DNA from: Actinomycetota bacterium
GTDB lineage: Bacteria > Actinomycetota > Geothermincolia > Geothermincolales > RBG-13-55-18
DNA length: 64,000 nucleotides
Reading direction: 5' to 3'
Assembly (NCBI GenBank): GCA_040757835.1
Contig: JBFLWJ010000001.1
Location: 247,254 to 311,253 of the forward strand
Position 1 is the first letter of the stretch. Each line of letters opens with the position of its first letter. Under the pieces are notes generated by a model. That model did no database searches. It saw nothing but the letters and a program-made list of their open reading frames with translations, and was not told where the DNA came from. Made by a program: the position numbers and the translations under genes. This document shows, piece by piece, positions 26,870 to 35,900 of this stretch.

Positions 26870-28161
26870 GCAGGAAGAAAGTGGAAGAGGAGAACGGCGC
26901 AGGCGTGGAGGGCAAGGCCCCGCTGTCCGAGAAGGAGAAGCTCTCGCGTCTGAACAAGCGGCACCAGAAGGAGGCCCGGAAGAAGAGGCGCGTCCTGCTG
27001 GTGGTGGTCCTCCTGGCGCTGTGCGTGCTCGCGGTCGGGGCCATCCTGGACATCCCCTACATCAACGTGGCCAGAGAGGCCGGCTCCTGGATCGGCGATC
27101 GCTTCGCTTCCCCCGATGACGGCGAGGAGGACGCCCCGGAGTACCTCTTCTTTACCGATCCCCAGAGCGCCGGTGAGTTCGAGGGCGAGGTGAGCGTTCT
27201 CCTGGGCGTCTACACCGGCACCGGGGCGCAGGCGGAAAGAGAGCTCATCTACCTCATGCTGTACACCTACGACCGCGACACGGGCGGCGGTGAGGCGTAC
27301 CTCGTACCCGAGAGTTCGGTCGCCTACAACGCCTCCGGCCAGCAGGTCGACCTCGCGCGAACCCTGCGGGAAGAGGGGGGTGAGGACCTCCTGCGCTCCA
27401 CCGTGAGCAACATAGCGGGAACGGAGGTGGATTACCTGCTGCTGGTTGAATTCTGGGAGGCTGTTAGGCTCTTGCAGGGGCTGGGACCCCCCGCCGCGGT
27501 CCTGGCGGAGAACACGGTGTTCGTAAACCCCGTCAACGGCGAGACCAACTTCCTCGTCGCGGGGCAGGAGGTGAAGGACGCCGACCGCCTGCTCTTCTAC
27601 CTCATGGCCACCGACCGGTCCGATACCTGGGCGGCTTTCGACGCGCGCGGAGAGAGGGCCGGGACCTACCTGCCGGAGTTCTTCTACGCTCTCCAACCGT
27701 ACGGCCTGGAAGAGCTGGGAGGGATGCTCTCCTCCCTGGGTGACGGCTACCTCCTGGACCCCGGCACCGGTTCGGCCACGGGGGACAGTGACTATATCGC
27801 CTCGATGCTGCAGGCCTTCGCCGGGCTGGACGGGGGGGCACTGGCCATCAAGGCGGTGCCGGCGGTGGAGGTCCTGAACGGCTGCGGTGTCCCCGACCTG
27901 GGAAAGAAGGTGGGGGACCGCCTGAACTCGCTTGGCGTTCCGGTGGCCGGTACGGGAGGCAACGCCAAAGTCACCGTAGACGGTGAGGAGATCAACGATT
28001 TCACCCACGAGGTCAGCACGATAATCTACCGCAGCGTGGACCCCAGGGCCGAGGCCTTCGCGCGCTACCTGGGGGTGCTGCTGACGGTGACGGACGTGGT
28101 CTCGGAACCGGGACCTGGCCCGGAGATCATCCTCATCGCGGGCAGGGACCTCGCGGTGTGA
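26866..28161 (+). CDS. Membrane-anchored protein with degenerate LCP-like domain and C-terminal LytR_C domain
   Basis: 431 residues from TTG 26866 (overlaps nadD stop). A charged N-terminus, one membrane segment (~43-63), then an extracellular region. Residues ~100-290 follow the layout of LytR-CpsA-Psr domains but lack the usual catalytic Arg/Asp patterns such as RSDT and PRD. Residues ~330-425 form a LytR_C domain (VEVLNGCGVPDLGKKVGDRL). Active LCP proteins attach teichoic-acid-like or arabinogalactan polymers to peptidoglycan; this one is probably non-catalytic. The nadD-LytR_C-rsfS order is common in Actinobacteria. Confidence 0.75.
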   Translation: MSRKKVEEENGAGVEGKAPLSEKEKLSRLNKRHQKEARKKRRVLLVVVLLALCVLAVGAILDIPYINVAREAGSWIGDRFASPDDGEEDAPEYLFFTDPQSAGEFEGEVSVLLGVYTGTGAQAERELIYLMLYTYDRDTGGGEAYLVPESSVAYNASGQQVDLARTLREEGGEDLLRSTVSNIAGTEVDYLLLVEFWEAVRLLQGLGPPAAVLAENTVFVNPVNGETNFLVAGQEVKDADRLLFYLMATDRSDTWAAFDARGERAGTYLPEFFYALQPYGLEELGGMLSSLGDGYLLDPGTGSATGDSDYIASMLQAFAGLDGGALAIKAVPAVEVLNGCGVPDLGKKVGDRLNSLGVPVAGTGGNAKVTVDGEEINDFTHEVSTIIYRSVDPRAEAFARYLGVLLTVTDVVSEPGPGPEIILIAGRDLAV

Positions 28162-28306
28162 TAATCTATAGTAGGAGGCGCGGGCCTCGATACGGAACGG
28201 GAAACTGGAGCCAGGGAGGTGTACGGCAGCGGAAAGCAAAGAGACGGCCATAGCGGCGGCAAGGGCCGCCTCGGACAAGAAAGCCCACGATATCCTGGTC
28301 CTGGAC

Positions 28307-28600
28307 ATGAGGGATGTCCTGATCATCACGGACTACTTCATCATCTGCAGCGGCAACACCGACAGGCAGGTGAAGAGCATACAGGAGGCGGTGGAGGAGC
28401 ATCTGGCCGCGATGGGCGTCAAGCCGGTCCGCCGGGAGGGCGTGCAGCACCGGCGTTGGGTGCTGCTCGACTACATCGATGTCGTGGTGCACATCTTCCG
28501 CCAGGAGGAGCGGGAATACTACGAGATAGAGAGGCTGTGGAAGGACGCCCCCCTGGTGGAATGGGAGGACAGCGCCCCCGGTTTCGCCGAATCTGGGTGA
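28307..28600 (+). CDS. rsfS: Ribosomal silencing factor RsfS (start problematic)
   Basis: 97 residues from ATG 28307. The coding frame clearly continues upstream to about 28223: AIAAARAASDKKAHDILVLD is a normal RsfS N-terminus, giving the usual ~125 residues. No ATG, GTG or TTG occurs in this frame between the stop at 28172 and 28307. The best ribosome binding site, GGGAGG at 28214-28219, is followed by GTG 28219 in the wrong frame. Either a one-base error lies near 28220 or an unusual start is used. Motif DYFIICSGNTDRQVKSI is diagnostic. RsfS binds L14 and blocks subunit joining in starvation. Confidence 0.88.
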   Translation: MRDVLIITDYFIICSGNTDRQVKSIQEAVEEHLAAMGVKPVRREGVQHRRWVLLDYIDVVVHIFRQEEREYYEIERLWKDAPLVEWEDSAPGFAESG

Positions 28601-28639
28601 GAATCCCACCGGAAAGGCTGCCGCCGCTCACCCCCGCGT

Positions 28640-28668
28640 TTGACGCTGGATTTCGCAGTACTTATACT
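28640..28668 (+). promoter_or_regulatory. Promoter of tRNA-Ala
   Basis: TTGACG (28640-28645), 17-base spacer, TATACT (28663-28668); predicted start about 28675, eleven bases before the mature tRNA 5' end. Confidence 0.8.
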
Positions 28669-28685
28669 GCATGAGGTATGTTTAT

Positions 28686-28762
28686 GGGGCCGTAGCTCAG
28701 CCTGGGAGAGCGCTACCTTGGCATGGTAGAGGTCGTGGGTTCAAGTCCCATCGGCTCCACCA
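28686..28762 (+). tRNA. tRNA-Ala (anticodon GGC)
   Basis: Full cloverleaf: acceptor GGGGCCG/CGGCTCC with one G-U pair, D arm GCTCAGCCTGGGAGAGC, anticodon stem CTACC/GGTAG with loop TTGGCAT, T arm with GGTTCAAGTCC, discriminator A and an encoded CCA at 28760-28762. It reads GCC and GCU. Confidence 0.97.
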
Positions 28763-28769
28763 GCATAAA

Positions 28770-28793
28770 CAGGGCCGCAAGGCCCTGTTTTCC
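28770..28793 (+). terminator. Rho-independent terminator after tRNA-Ala
   Basis: CAGGGCC-GCAA-GGCCCTG with a GCAA tetraloop, then TTTTCC. Starts seven bases after the CCA end. Confidence 0.9.
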
Positions 28794-29037
28794 TGTTACA
28801 TATTGATTGACAGCGCTGATCTGTCTGCCTGGCTAGCAAGCGTGATACGTTTCCGCGCTATTCGGCATCACCAGGCAACCTCGTCGGGAACGGTCCCAGA
28901 CGGCGTTTCGGAAAACCTGGTAGTCATGGGAGAGGATTAGGCCGAGGTTAGGCCACGGGCGGGTGGGGAAATAAGATGATAACAAGTGAAGGACGGTCGC
29001 AGCGAACTTGTCAGCCGATCACGGAAAGGAGCTGGTC

Positions 29038-29496
29038 GTGAAAGGGGCGGTGGTCTACTACAGCAGGTACGGAAACAACGAGAAGACGGCGAGAGCGGTG
29101 CAGCAGGGACTGCAGGAGGCCGGTCACGAGGTGGTGCTGATAAACGCCAAGCAGAGCAAAGACCTCGAGGGAGACCTCGCCTTCGTGGTCGTCGGCTCAC
29201 CCACCCGGGCCGGGAGGAACAGCGGGCCGGTGAAGAAGTTCATCAAGAAGAACCTGGGCGAGAGCTGGAAGGGGAAGCCCTTCGCGGCCTTCGGGACCTG
29301 CATGGAGACGACCTGCGAGAAAGGCCAGCCGTCCGCGGCCAAGGACATCCACGCCGAGCTGGCGGCGCGGGGGCTGAAGCCCCTGGCCGAGCCCTTCGAC
29401 AACGCCGTGGGCGGCATGAGGGGGCCCCTGCTGGAGGACGGGGAGGAGGCGGCAAGGTCCTTCGGCAGGGACGTCGGGGCAAGGCTGAAGGGCTGA
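29038..29496 (+). CDS. Flavodoxin-family protein
   Basis: 152 residues from GTG 29038, with AAAGGAG seven bases upstream; TTG 29008 is in frame but lacks a site. The FMN phosphate loop SRYGNNEKTA is near residue 10 and VVVGSPTRAGRNSGPVKKF forms the second flavin loop. Probably a low-potential one- or two-electron carrier or sensor in the cytoplasm. It stands alone after the tRNA; partners cannot be inferred. Confidence 0.85.
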   Translation: MKGAVVYYSRYGNNEKTARAVQQGLQEAGHEVVLINAKQSKDLEGDLAFVVVGSPTRAGRNSGPVKKFIKKNLGESWKGKPFAAFGTCMETTCEKGQPSAAKDIHAELAARGLKPLAEPFDNAVGGMRGPLLEDGEEAARSFGRDVGARLKG

Positions 29497-29642
29497 TGGG
29501 GACCCGGGCGGGCAGTGACCCGGATTGGACATTCTCGCCGCCCGCCGTCATGCTGTAGGTAGGCTGAAAATGTTATAGTATTGGACGGCCGCGGGACCGG
29601 CCCGCGGGACCGAGCCGCGAAGAGCGAGAAGGAGGGAGGCAG

Positions 29643-30143
29643 TTGAAGAAGACCCTGGTGTTGTTGATGCTGTTGGGGTTGGTCGCCGGCCTTATCTTTG
29701 CCACTGGATGTGGTGACAAGAAGACCGTCGAGACCCCCTTCGGCGACGTGACGGTGGAGGAAGACGGGGGCGAGATCACCTACGAGACCGATGAGGGCGA
29801 CATCAGCTATGACGTCTCGGATAAGGCCCCCAGCGAGGACGACCTCGGGGCCCCCATCTACCCCGATGCGGAGTACGTGCCGGGCAGCGGCGGCGTGGTC
29901 TCGGCCAGCGGAGAGGAAGGCGACTTCACCACCGCCGGCGGCGAGTTCACCACGGGAGACAGCTTCGATGACGTGGTGGGTTTCTACACCGATGAGCTGG
30001 GTGACCCCCTCATCACCGACACGGCGACCGGCGAGGCGACCTGGATGGTGGACCTTTCGGACGAGTCGGTGGTGACGGTGACCGTCACCGACGAAGGTGG
30101 GGAAGTGCTCATCTACATCGGCAGGCTCAGCGGAAGCGAATAG
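29643..30143 (+). CDS. Acidic lipoprotein of unknown function
   Basis: 166 residues from TTG 29643 after GGAGGGAGG. A lipoprotein signal (MKKTLVLLMLLGLVAGLIFATGC) puts lipidated Cys at about residue 23. The mature part is strongly acidic, with DISYDVSDKAPSEDDLGAPIYP followed by a ~100-residue domain seen in small secreted proteins that carry the IYPDA string. Transcription probably ends at the hairpin 30166-30188. No partner gene. Confidence 0.72.
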   Translation: MKKTLVLLMLLGLVAGLIFATGCGDKKTVETPFGDVTVEEDGGEITYETDEGDISYDVSDKAPSEDDLGAPIYPDAEYVPGSGGVVSASGEEGDFTTAGGEFTTGDSFDDVVGFYTDELGDPLITDTATGEATWMVDLSDESVVTVTVTDEGGEVLIYIGRLSGSE

Positions 30144-30165
30144 GCCGTCGAGAGACGGAACCACA

Positions 30166-30192
30166 GGGCCGGTCATCCAGGCCGGCCCCTTT
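30166..30192 (+). terminator. Terminator after acidic lipoprotein gene
   Basis: GGGCCGG (30166-30172) pairs with CCGGCCC (30182-30188) across a 9-base loop, followed by CTTT. Confidence 0.7.
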
Positions 30193-30268
30193 CATGTCTT
30201 GTTTCCCCGTGTACGGTGGAAGGCTGGGGCATGATCCGGCCCTTTTTCCGGACTGCGACGGCGTGGCC

Positions 30269-31543
30269 TTAAGCCGTTGTTTCCGCCGTGGCCTCACGGC
30301 CGGCCGTGCCCCGGTTCCCGTACCGGGCCAGCACGAAGAGCATCGCTGCGAGGACGACGGTGGCGATCCCGGCGCCGAGGAGCACCCACAGGCCGTATTC
30401 CACCGCGACGCCCTCTCCCAGGCGGTTCTGGATCATTAGGATGTCAACAGCGGCGACCGCGGTTGCGCACACCCCGATTGCCAGGGCAGACCAGCGGCCG
30501 ATCCTCTGCAGGTTGAAGAGGAAGAGAACGCCCGCCGCGGCGAGCAGCAACCCGAGAACCAGCGGCCACAGCCCGGTCAGGATGGTCGCCGGCTCGGAGG
30601 CGATGATCCGGGTGAGATAGTTGTCCACGTAGAATTCGACGGCGAAAAAACCGCGTTCCATGAGGTCGATGCCGCTGAACTTCCCGATGAAGGGCATGAA
30701 AGCGGTCGTGAGGGTGAGCGCCCCCAACAGGACCATGGCCGCCGCCGCGGCGGGTGATCCCCAGTTCCTCCTCTTCAGGGACGAGGGCATGTACCTGGGG
30801 ACCGTGAGGGGCTCGGGTTCGTCTTCCCCAGGGCGCTGCGCTTCCCGGACCGGCACGGGTTTCATCCGTTCGTCCGCGACGAACTTGCCATCCTGCAACT
30901 GCAGGACCCTGCGGGCATTGCCGGTGAGCTCGGGGCTGTGGGTGACCACGACTATGGTAAGCCCCCGCGCGTTCAACTCCTCGAAGATCTCCGCTATCTG
31001 CTGCGCGCTCCTGGTGTCCAGGTTGCCGGTGGGTTCGTCAGCAAGCAGGATCGCGGGATCGTTGATGAGCGCCCGGGCCAGGGCTACCCGCTGCATCTCT
31101 CCCCCGGAGAGTTCGTGGGGCAGGTGGTCTACGCGATCGGCCAGCCCCACCATATCCAGCAGCTCCCTGGCCCTGGTCTTGAGGTCGCCGTTCCCGCCGG
31201 CGCGGAACCTCCCGGGGACCATCACGTTTTCCAGCGCCGTGAGGGTGGGGATGAGGAAGAACTGCTGGAAGACGAAGCCGATGGTGGTGGATCGGATGGT
31301 GGCGAGCGCTTTATCCGGCAGGTTCCCCGTCTCCACGCCGTGTACGGTGACCTTGCCTTCCGTCGGCAGGTCCACGCATCCGATGAGGTTGAGCAGAGTG
31401 GTCTTGCCGGAACCGGAACGCCCCACCACCGCCACGAAGTCCCCCCGCTCTATACTCAGGTCCACACCGTCTATGGCGCGGATTTCCTCAACGCCGCGCG
31501 GGTACGTCCTCACCGCGTCCGCGATCACGACGATGTCATTCAT
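30269..31543 (-). CDS. MacB/LolD-type ABC transporter ATPase fused to a C-terminal membrane domain
   Basis: 424 residues, minus strand. Residues 1-225 form an ABC ATPase: Walker A GRSGSGKTT, signature LSGGEMQR, Walker B ILLADEPTGNLD, as in lipoprotein and MacB-class exporters. After a ~40-residue linker there are about four membrane segments (residues ~275-415), including VAVDILMIQNR. ATPases of this class normally stop near residue 225. The start overlaps the end of the upstream permease gene, so the two make one transporter. Divergent from the multicopper oxidase, whose export or maturation it might serve (inference). Confidence 0.85.
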   Translation of the reverse strand: MNDIVVIADAVRTYPRGVEEIRAIDGVDLSIERGDFVAVVGRSGSGKTTLLNLIGCVDLPTEGKVTVHGVETGNLPDKALATIRSTTIGFVFQQFFLIPTLTALENVMVPGRFRAGGNGDLKTRARELLDMVGLADRVDHLPHELSGGEMQRVALARALINDPAILLADEPTGNLDTRSAQQIAEIFEELNARGLTIVVVTHSPELTGNARRVLQLQDGKFVADERMKPVPVREAQRPGEDEPEPLTVPRYMPSSLKRRNWGSPAAAAAMVLLGALTLTTAFMPFIGKFSGIDLMERGFFAVEFYVDNYLTRIIASEPATILTGLWPLVLGLLLAAAGVLFLFNLQRIGRWSALAIGVCATAVAAVDILMIQNRLGEGVAVEYGLWVLLGAGIATVVLAAMLFVLARYGNRGTAGREATAETTA

Positions 31544-32687
31544 TGTGCACCGCCTCTATGGGTGAGACCCGTGAAGCCCGGTAGCCGGGATAGAGTCCCG
31601 CCAAGGCTCCCACCACGAAGACGACGCCCAGGGTCAGGAGCATCCCCGCCAGGTCGGGTCGCAGTATCTGGCCGGCTGGAGCGTAGGCCAGGAAACCGCG
31701 TATCCAACCGTCTATGGCGAAGGAGAGGAAGTAGCCGGCGGTGACCCCCAGAAGCGCTCCCGCGGCGCAGATGAGCATGGTCTCTATGGCGATAAGCCCG
31801 AAGATATGCTTCTTGTGGGCACCGACACAGCGCAGGAAGCCGAACTCCTGGTTGCGCTCGAAGGTCGCCATGAGGATGGTGTTGAATATGAACAGGCCGG
31901 CGACGAGGAGCACGATGACCACGATCACAAGCAGCATCGACTTGGTGCCCCCCATGGTGTCGCTTATCAGCTCGGTTATGTCGGTGGAGGGGACCACGTA
32001 GGCGCCCCGTTTCTCCAGTTGGGTCTGGACATCACGCAGATACGAGGTGTCTTTGAGCTGCACCGCGATGATGGTCAGCTGAGAAGGGCGCGCGAATATC
32101 TCCTGCGCCGTCGCCAGGGGCAGGAAATAGAAGCCGTCGTCCTCACTGCCGTTCTTCCTGAGGGTGCCGCTTACCTGGAACTCCCGGTCCAGGCTCTCGA
32201 TGAACATGGTGTCACCCGGTTGCTTGCCGAAGTCCTTCGCCAGGTCATAGCCGAGGATGACCGAGTCGGGGCCCTCGAACCACGACCCCTCCAGTTCCCA
32301 CTTCGGCTTCAGTTCCCTGATCTCGTCGGTGATGCCGTAGAAGAGGTCAGCCTTCCCGCCCGAGATCACCGTTGAGATGAGCATCCCCCCCGCCGCCCGC
32401 ACCTCGGGGATGGCCTGCGCGTAGGTGAGCAGGAGCTGGTCCAGGTAGGTGGGTATCTCTCCGCCGTGCAGGACCAGGGACGCCGCCTGCATGGGGCAGC
32501 CCTCCATGGAGATGTAGAGATGGGCCCCCGACGAGGTCATCTCCTCGTTGAGCGCCTTATCGTATCCGCTGTTGAAGGAGAGTATCGCGAACAGGGTCAT
32601 GGCGGATACGACGATCCCCATGACCGTGAGGACGGTGCGTACCCGGTGCCTCTGGAGGTTCTTCCATGCCAGGTTAACCAGCCTCAT
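31536..32687 (-). CDS. FtsX/MacB-type ABC transporter permease
   Basis: 383 residues, minus strand. One N-terminal membrane segment (~18-40), a MacB-PCD extracellular domain (~41-255) and three C-terminal membrane segments of the FtsX family, with FNTILMATFERNQEFGFLR at the coupling region. Such mechanotransmission transporters move lipoproteins, peptides or drugs across the envelope or signal to cell wall enzymes. First gene of the two-gene unit. Confidence 0.87.
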   Translation of the reverse strand: MRLVNLAWKNLQRHRVRTVLTVMGIVVSAMTLFAILSFNSGYDKALNEEMTSSGAHLYISMEGCPMQAASLVLHGGEIPTYLDQLLLTYAQAIPEVRAAGGMLISTVISGGKADLFYGITDEIRELKPKWELEGSWFEGPDSVILGYDLAKDFGKQPGDTMFIESLDREFQVSGTLRKNGSEDDGFYFLPLATAQEIFARPSQLTIIAVQLKDTSYLRDVQTQLEKRGAYVVPSTDITELISDTMGGTKSMLLVIVVIVLLVAGLFIFNTILMATFERNQEFGFLRCVGAHKKHIFGLIAIETMLICAAGALLGVTAGYFLSFAIDGWIRGFLAYAPAGQILRPDLAGMLLTLGVVFVVGALAGLYPGYRASRVSPIEAVHNE

Positions 32688-32811
32688 GCCGAACCCTTAC
32701 CATCCGTTGATTCCGCAAGATCGGACAGCCTTCGCGCTCGCGACTCTCGTTACACTTTATTGCCACGCGCAGGCTGGATTAAACAAGTACATGGCTCACG
32801 GCCAGAGGGGG

Positions 32812-32842
32812 TTGACGGTCATCAAGGGAAAAATGGTTTAAA
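32812..32842 (+). promoter_or_regulatory. Possible promoter of the multicopper oxidase gene
   Basis: TTGACG at 32812-32817 and TTTAAA at 32837-32842, spaced 19 bases, 78 bases before the chosen start. The -10 box is poor, so this is tentative. Confidence 0.35.
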
Positions 32843-32919
32843 GCGTCCCGCAGGGGGAATTCCTAAAAAATAGGCAGGAAGATCGTGTATCTGGATCGTC
32901 ATTAATGGAGGTAGGCGTA

Positions 32920-35900
32920 ATGAGGGGTCGGTTCGCATCCGTTGTCGCTCTTTTGCTGCTGGTGGCTTTTCTGGTCGGAGGCAGCACGCTGCCGTCACGG
33001 ATGGCTTCAGGGGCGCGAGGCCCCGGTGATGTAGCCGCCCAGGTGGAGGGCGGCTGGGGCAAAGGCTCCTGGCCCGAAGGCAAGAAGGACATGAACCAGG
33101 AGGACCGGGAGGCCGCCGCCGCCAGGGCCAAGGCTGCCGGCCTGGAGGCCGGGACCATCGAGACCCAGCTGGCGCAGCCGGGGCCGGGTGATATACCGGA
33201 CTACTTCGGCTCGACGCCGAACTACGCCCTCAGCCCACTGCCAGAGCTGCTGCCCACGCCCGTCCCCAATCCCCCGGGCACGAACACCTTCTACTTCGCG
33301 GAGGGCACCACGCGCCCCAACTTCGACCCTTACATCTGCATCCAGAACCCAGGCGACGCCGATGCCGACGTGACCATCACCTACATGAAGGGCGACGCCA
33401 CCACGGACACCATGCAGCTTACCGTGCCCGCGGACTCGCGCGCCACCGTCTCGCCCCGCGCCACCCTCGGCACGGGCGACGACGGCGCCCACGACTTCAG
33501 CGCCAAGGTGGAGTGCACCAACGGCCAGTACATCGTGGCCGAGCGCCCCATGTATTTCGACTACTACGGTGGATGGACCGGCGGACACGACGTCATCGGC
33601 GCCACCGCTCCGGCCCCTGTCTTCTACTTCGCGGAGGGCACCACGCGCCCAAACTTCGACCCTTACATCTGCATCCAGAACCCAGGCGACGCCGATGCCG
33701 ACGTGACCATAACCTACATGAGGGGCGACGCCACCACGGACACGGAACATTTGATCGTTCCCATGCATTCGCGTGCGACGGTGAACCCGAAGACGGTGCT
33801 CGGCACCGGCGACGACGACGCCCACGACTTCAGCGCCAAAGTGGAATGCACCAACGGCCAGCTCATCGTGGCCGAGCGCCCCATGTACTTCAACTACGGC
33901 GGCAAGTGGACAGGCGGGCATAACGTCGTCGGCGCCACCGGCACCTCGACCACCTTCTACTTCGCGGAGGGTACCACCAGGCCGGATTTCGACCCCTACA
34001 TCTGTATCCAGAACCCGAGCGACGCCGACGCCGAGGTCACCGTGACCTACATGACGGGTGACAGCACCATCGTAGAACTCCCGCTCACCGTGACCAAGAA
34101 CACCCGTGTCACCATCTCGCCCCGGGACAAGCTGGGGACGGGCGACGACGGCGCCCACGACTTCAGCGCCCGGGTGGAGTGCACCAACAACCAGCAGATC
34201 GTGGTGGAGCGCCCTATGTACTTCAACTACCGGGGGATGTGGAGCGGCGGGCACAACGTGGTCGGAGCTCCTCTTCCCGCCGCCATCTTCTTCTTCGCCG
34301 AGGGAACGGCCCGGCCGGATTTCGACCCCTATATCTGCATCCAGAACCCCGGCCTCATCGACGCCGACGTGACCATCACCTACATGAAGGGCGACGGGAA
34401 CACGGACACCGATTCGTTCACGGTCAAGAACAGCACCCGCGTCACCGTCAACCCCAGGGCGAAACTGGGCACCGGCGACGACGGCGCCCACGACTTCAGC
34501 GCCCGTGTGGAGTGCACCAACGGCCAGTATATCGTGGCGGAGCGCCCCATGTACTTCAACTACGGCGGCAAATGGACCGGCGGCCACGACACAGTGGGCC
34601 TGGCGGTGAATATCGCCGAGCCGAGCATGACCGTGGTGCCGGGGACCGGCATGAGGAAGTTCGTGGACACCCTGCCGGGCCTGGGGGAGGAGAACTCCAA
34701 CAACCTCGGCCAGTACATCCCGGTGGCCGTGCCAGACACGACCACCTACCCCGGGTCGGACTACTACGAGATCGAGCTGGGCGAGTACTACGAGCAGCTC
34801 CACTCCGACCTGCCCCCCACCCAGCTGCGCGGCTACCGGCAGACCAACACCACCGACCCGACGGTGAGCCAGTTCCATTACCTCGGCCCCATAATCGTCG
34901 CCGAGCGGGACCGCCCGGTGCGCCTCAAGTTCACCAACAACCTGCCCACGGGGGAAGGCGGAGACCTCTTCGTGCCCACAGACACAACCCTGATGGGTGC
35001 CGGGATGGGTCCCGACCCCAACGTGGAGTACTCGCAGAACCGCGCCGCCGTCCACCTGCACGGCGGCAACACGCCGTGGATCAGCGATGGCACCCCCTTC
35101 CAGTGGATAACCCCGGCGGGGGAGACGGACGACCCGGACTACGACCGGGGTGAGAGCCAGCGCAACGTACCCGACATGCCGGACCCAGGCGACGGCGCGG
35201 CCACTTATTACTACACCAACCAGCAGAGCAGCAGGCTGCTCTTCTACCACGACCATGCCGTGGGCATAACCCGCCTCAACGTCTACGTGGGTGAGGCGGC
35301 GCCCTATATCATCCGGGACGCGGTGGAGCAGTCCCTCATCGCCAACGGGATCATCCCCTCCGAGGAGATCCCCCTGGTCATCCAGGACAAGACCTTCGTG
35401 CCCGACGACGCCCAGCTGACCGCCCAGGACCCCACCTGGGACAAGGCCATCTGGGGCGGCATGGGCAACCTCTGGCTGCCCCACGTGTACATGCCCAACC
35501 AGAACCCGGCCGACCCCGGCGGCATGAACGCCATGGCCCGCTGGCACTACGGCCCGTGGTTCTGGCCACCCACCACGGCGCTGGTGCAGGGGCCGCAGCC
35601 CAATCCATACTATGATCCCGTCAACGCGCCGTGGCAGCCGCCGGAGATACCCGGTACGCCCCTGCCGTCCATGGTCATGGAGGCCTTCATGGACACCCCT
35701 GTGGTAAACGGCACCGCCTACCCGGTGTTGGAGGTGGAGCCCCAGGCTTACCGCTTCCGCATCCTCAACGCCGCCAACGACCGTTTCTGGAACCTGCAAC
35801 TTTATAAGGCGGTATCCAACAACGAAATGTGGCGGGAGGACGGGACCCTCAACGACGGGGGTGCCGGAGAGGTGAAGATGGTCCCCGCCGCGTTTAACCC

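Noticed and set aside
30269-32687. TupBC-type transporter partner for the TupA-like lipoprotein
   Set aside because: The ABC genes are MacB/FtsX class, divergent, and separated by the multicopper oxidase.
33283-34610. CRISPR-like array
   Set aside because: The repeats are coding, ~333 bp long and diverged; they are protein domain repeats.
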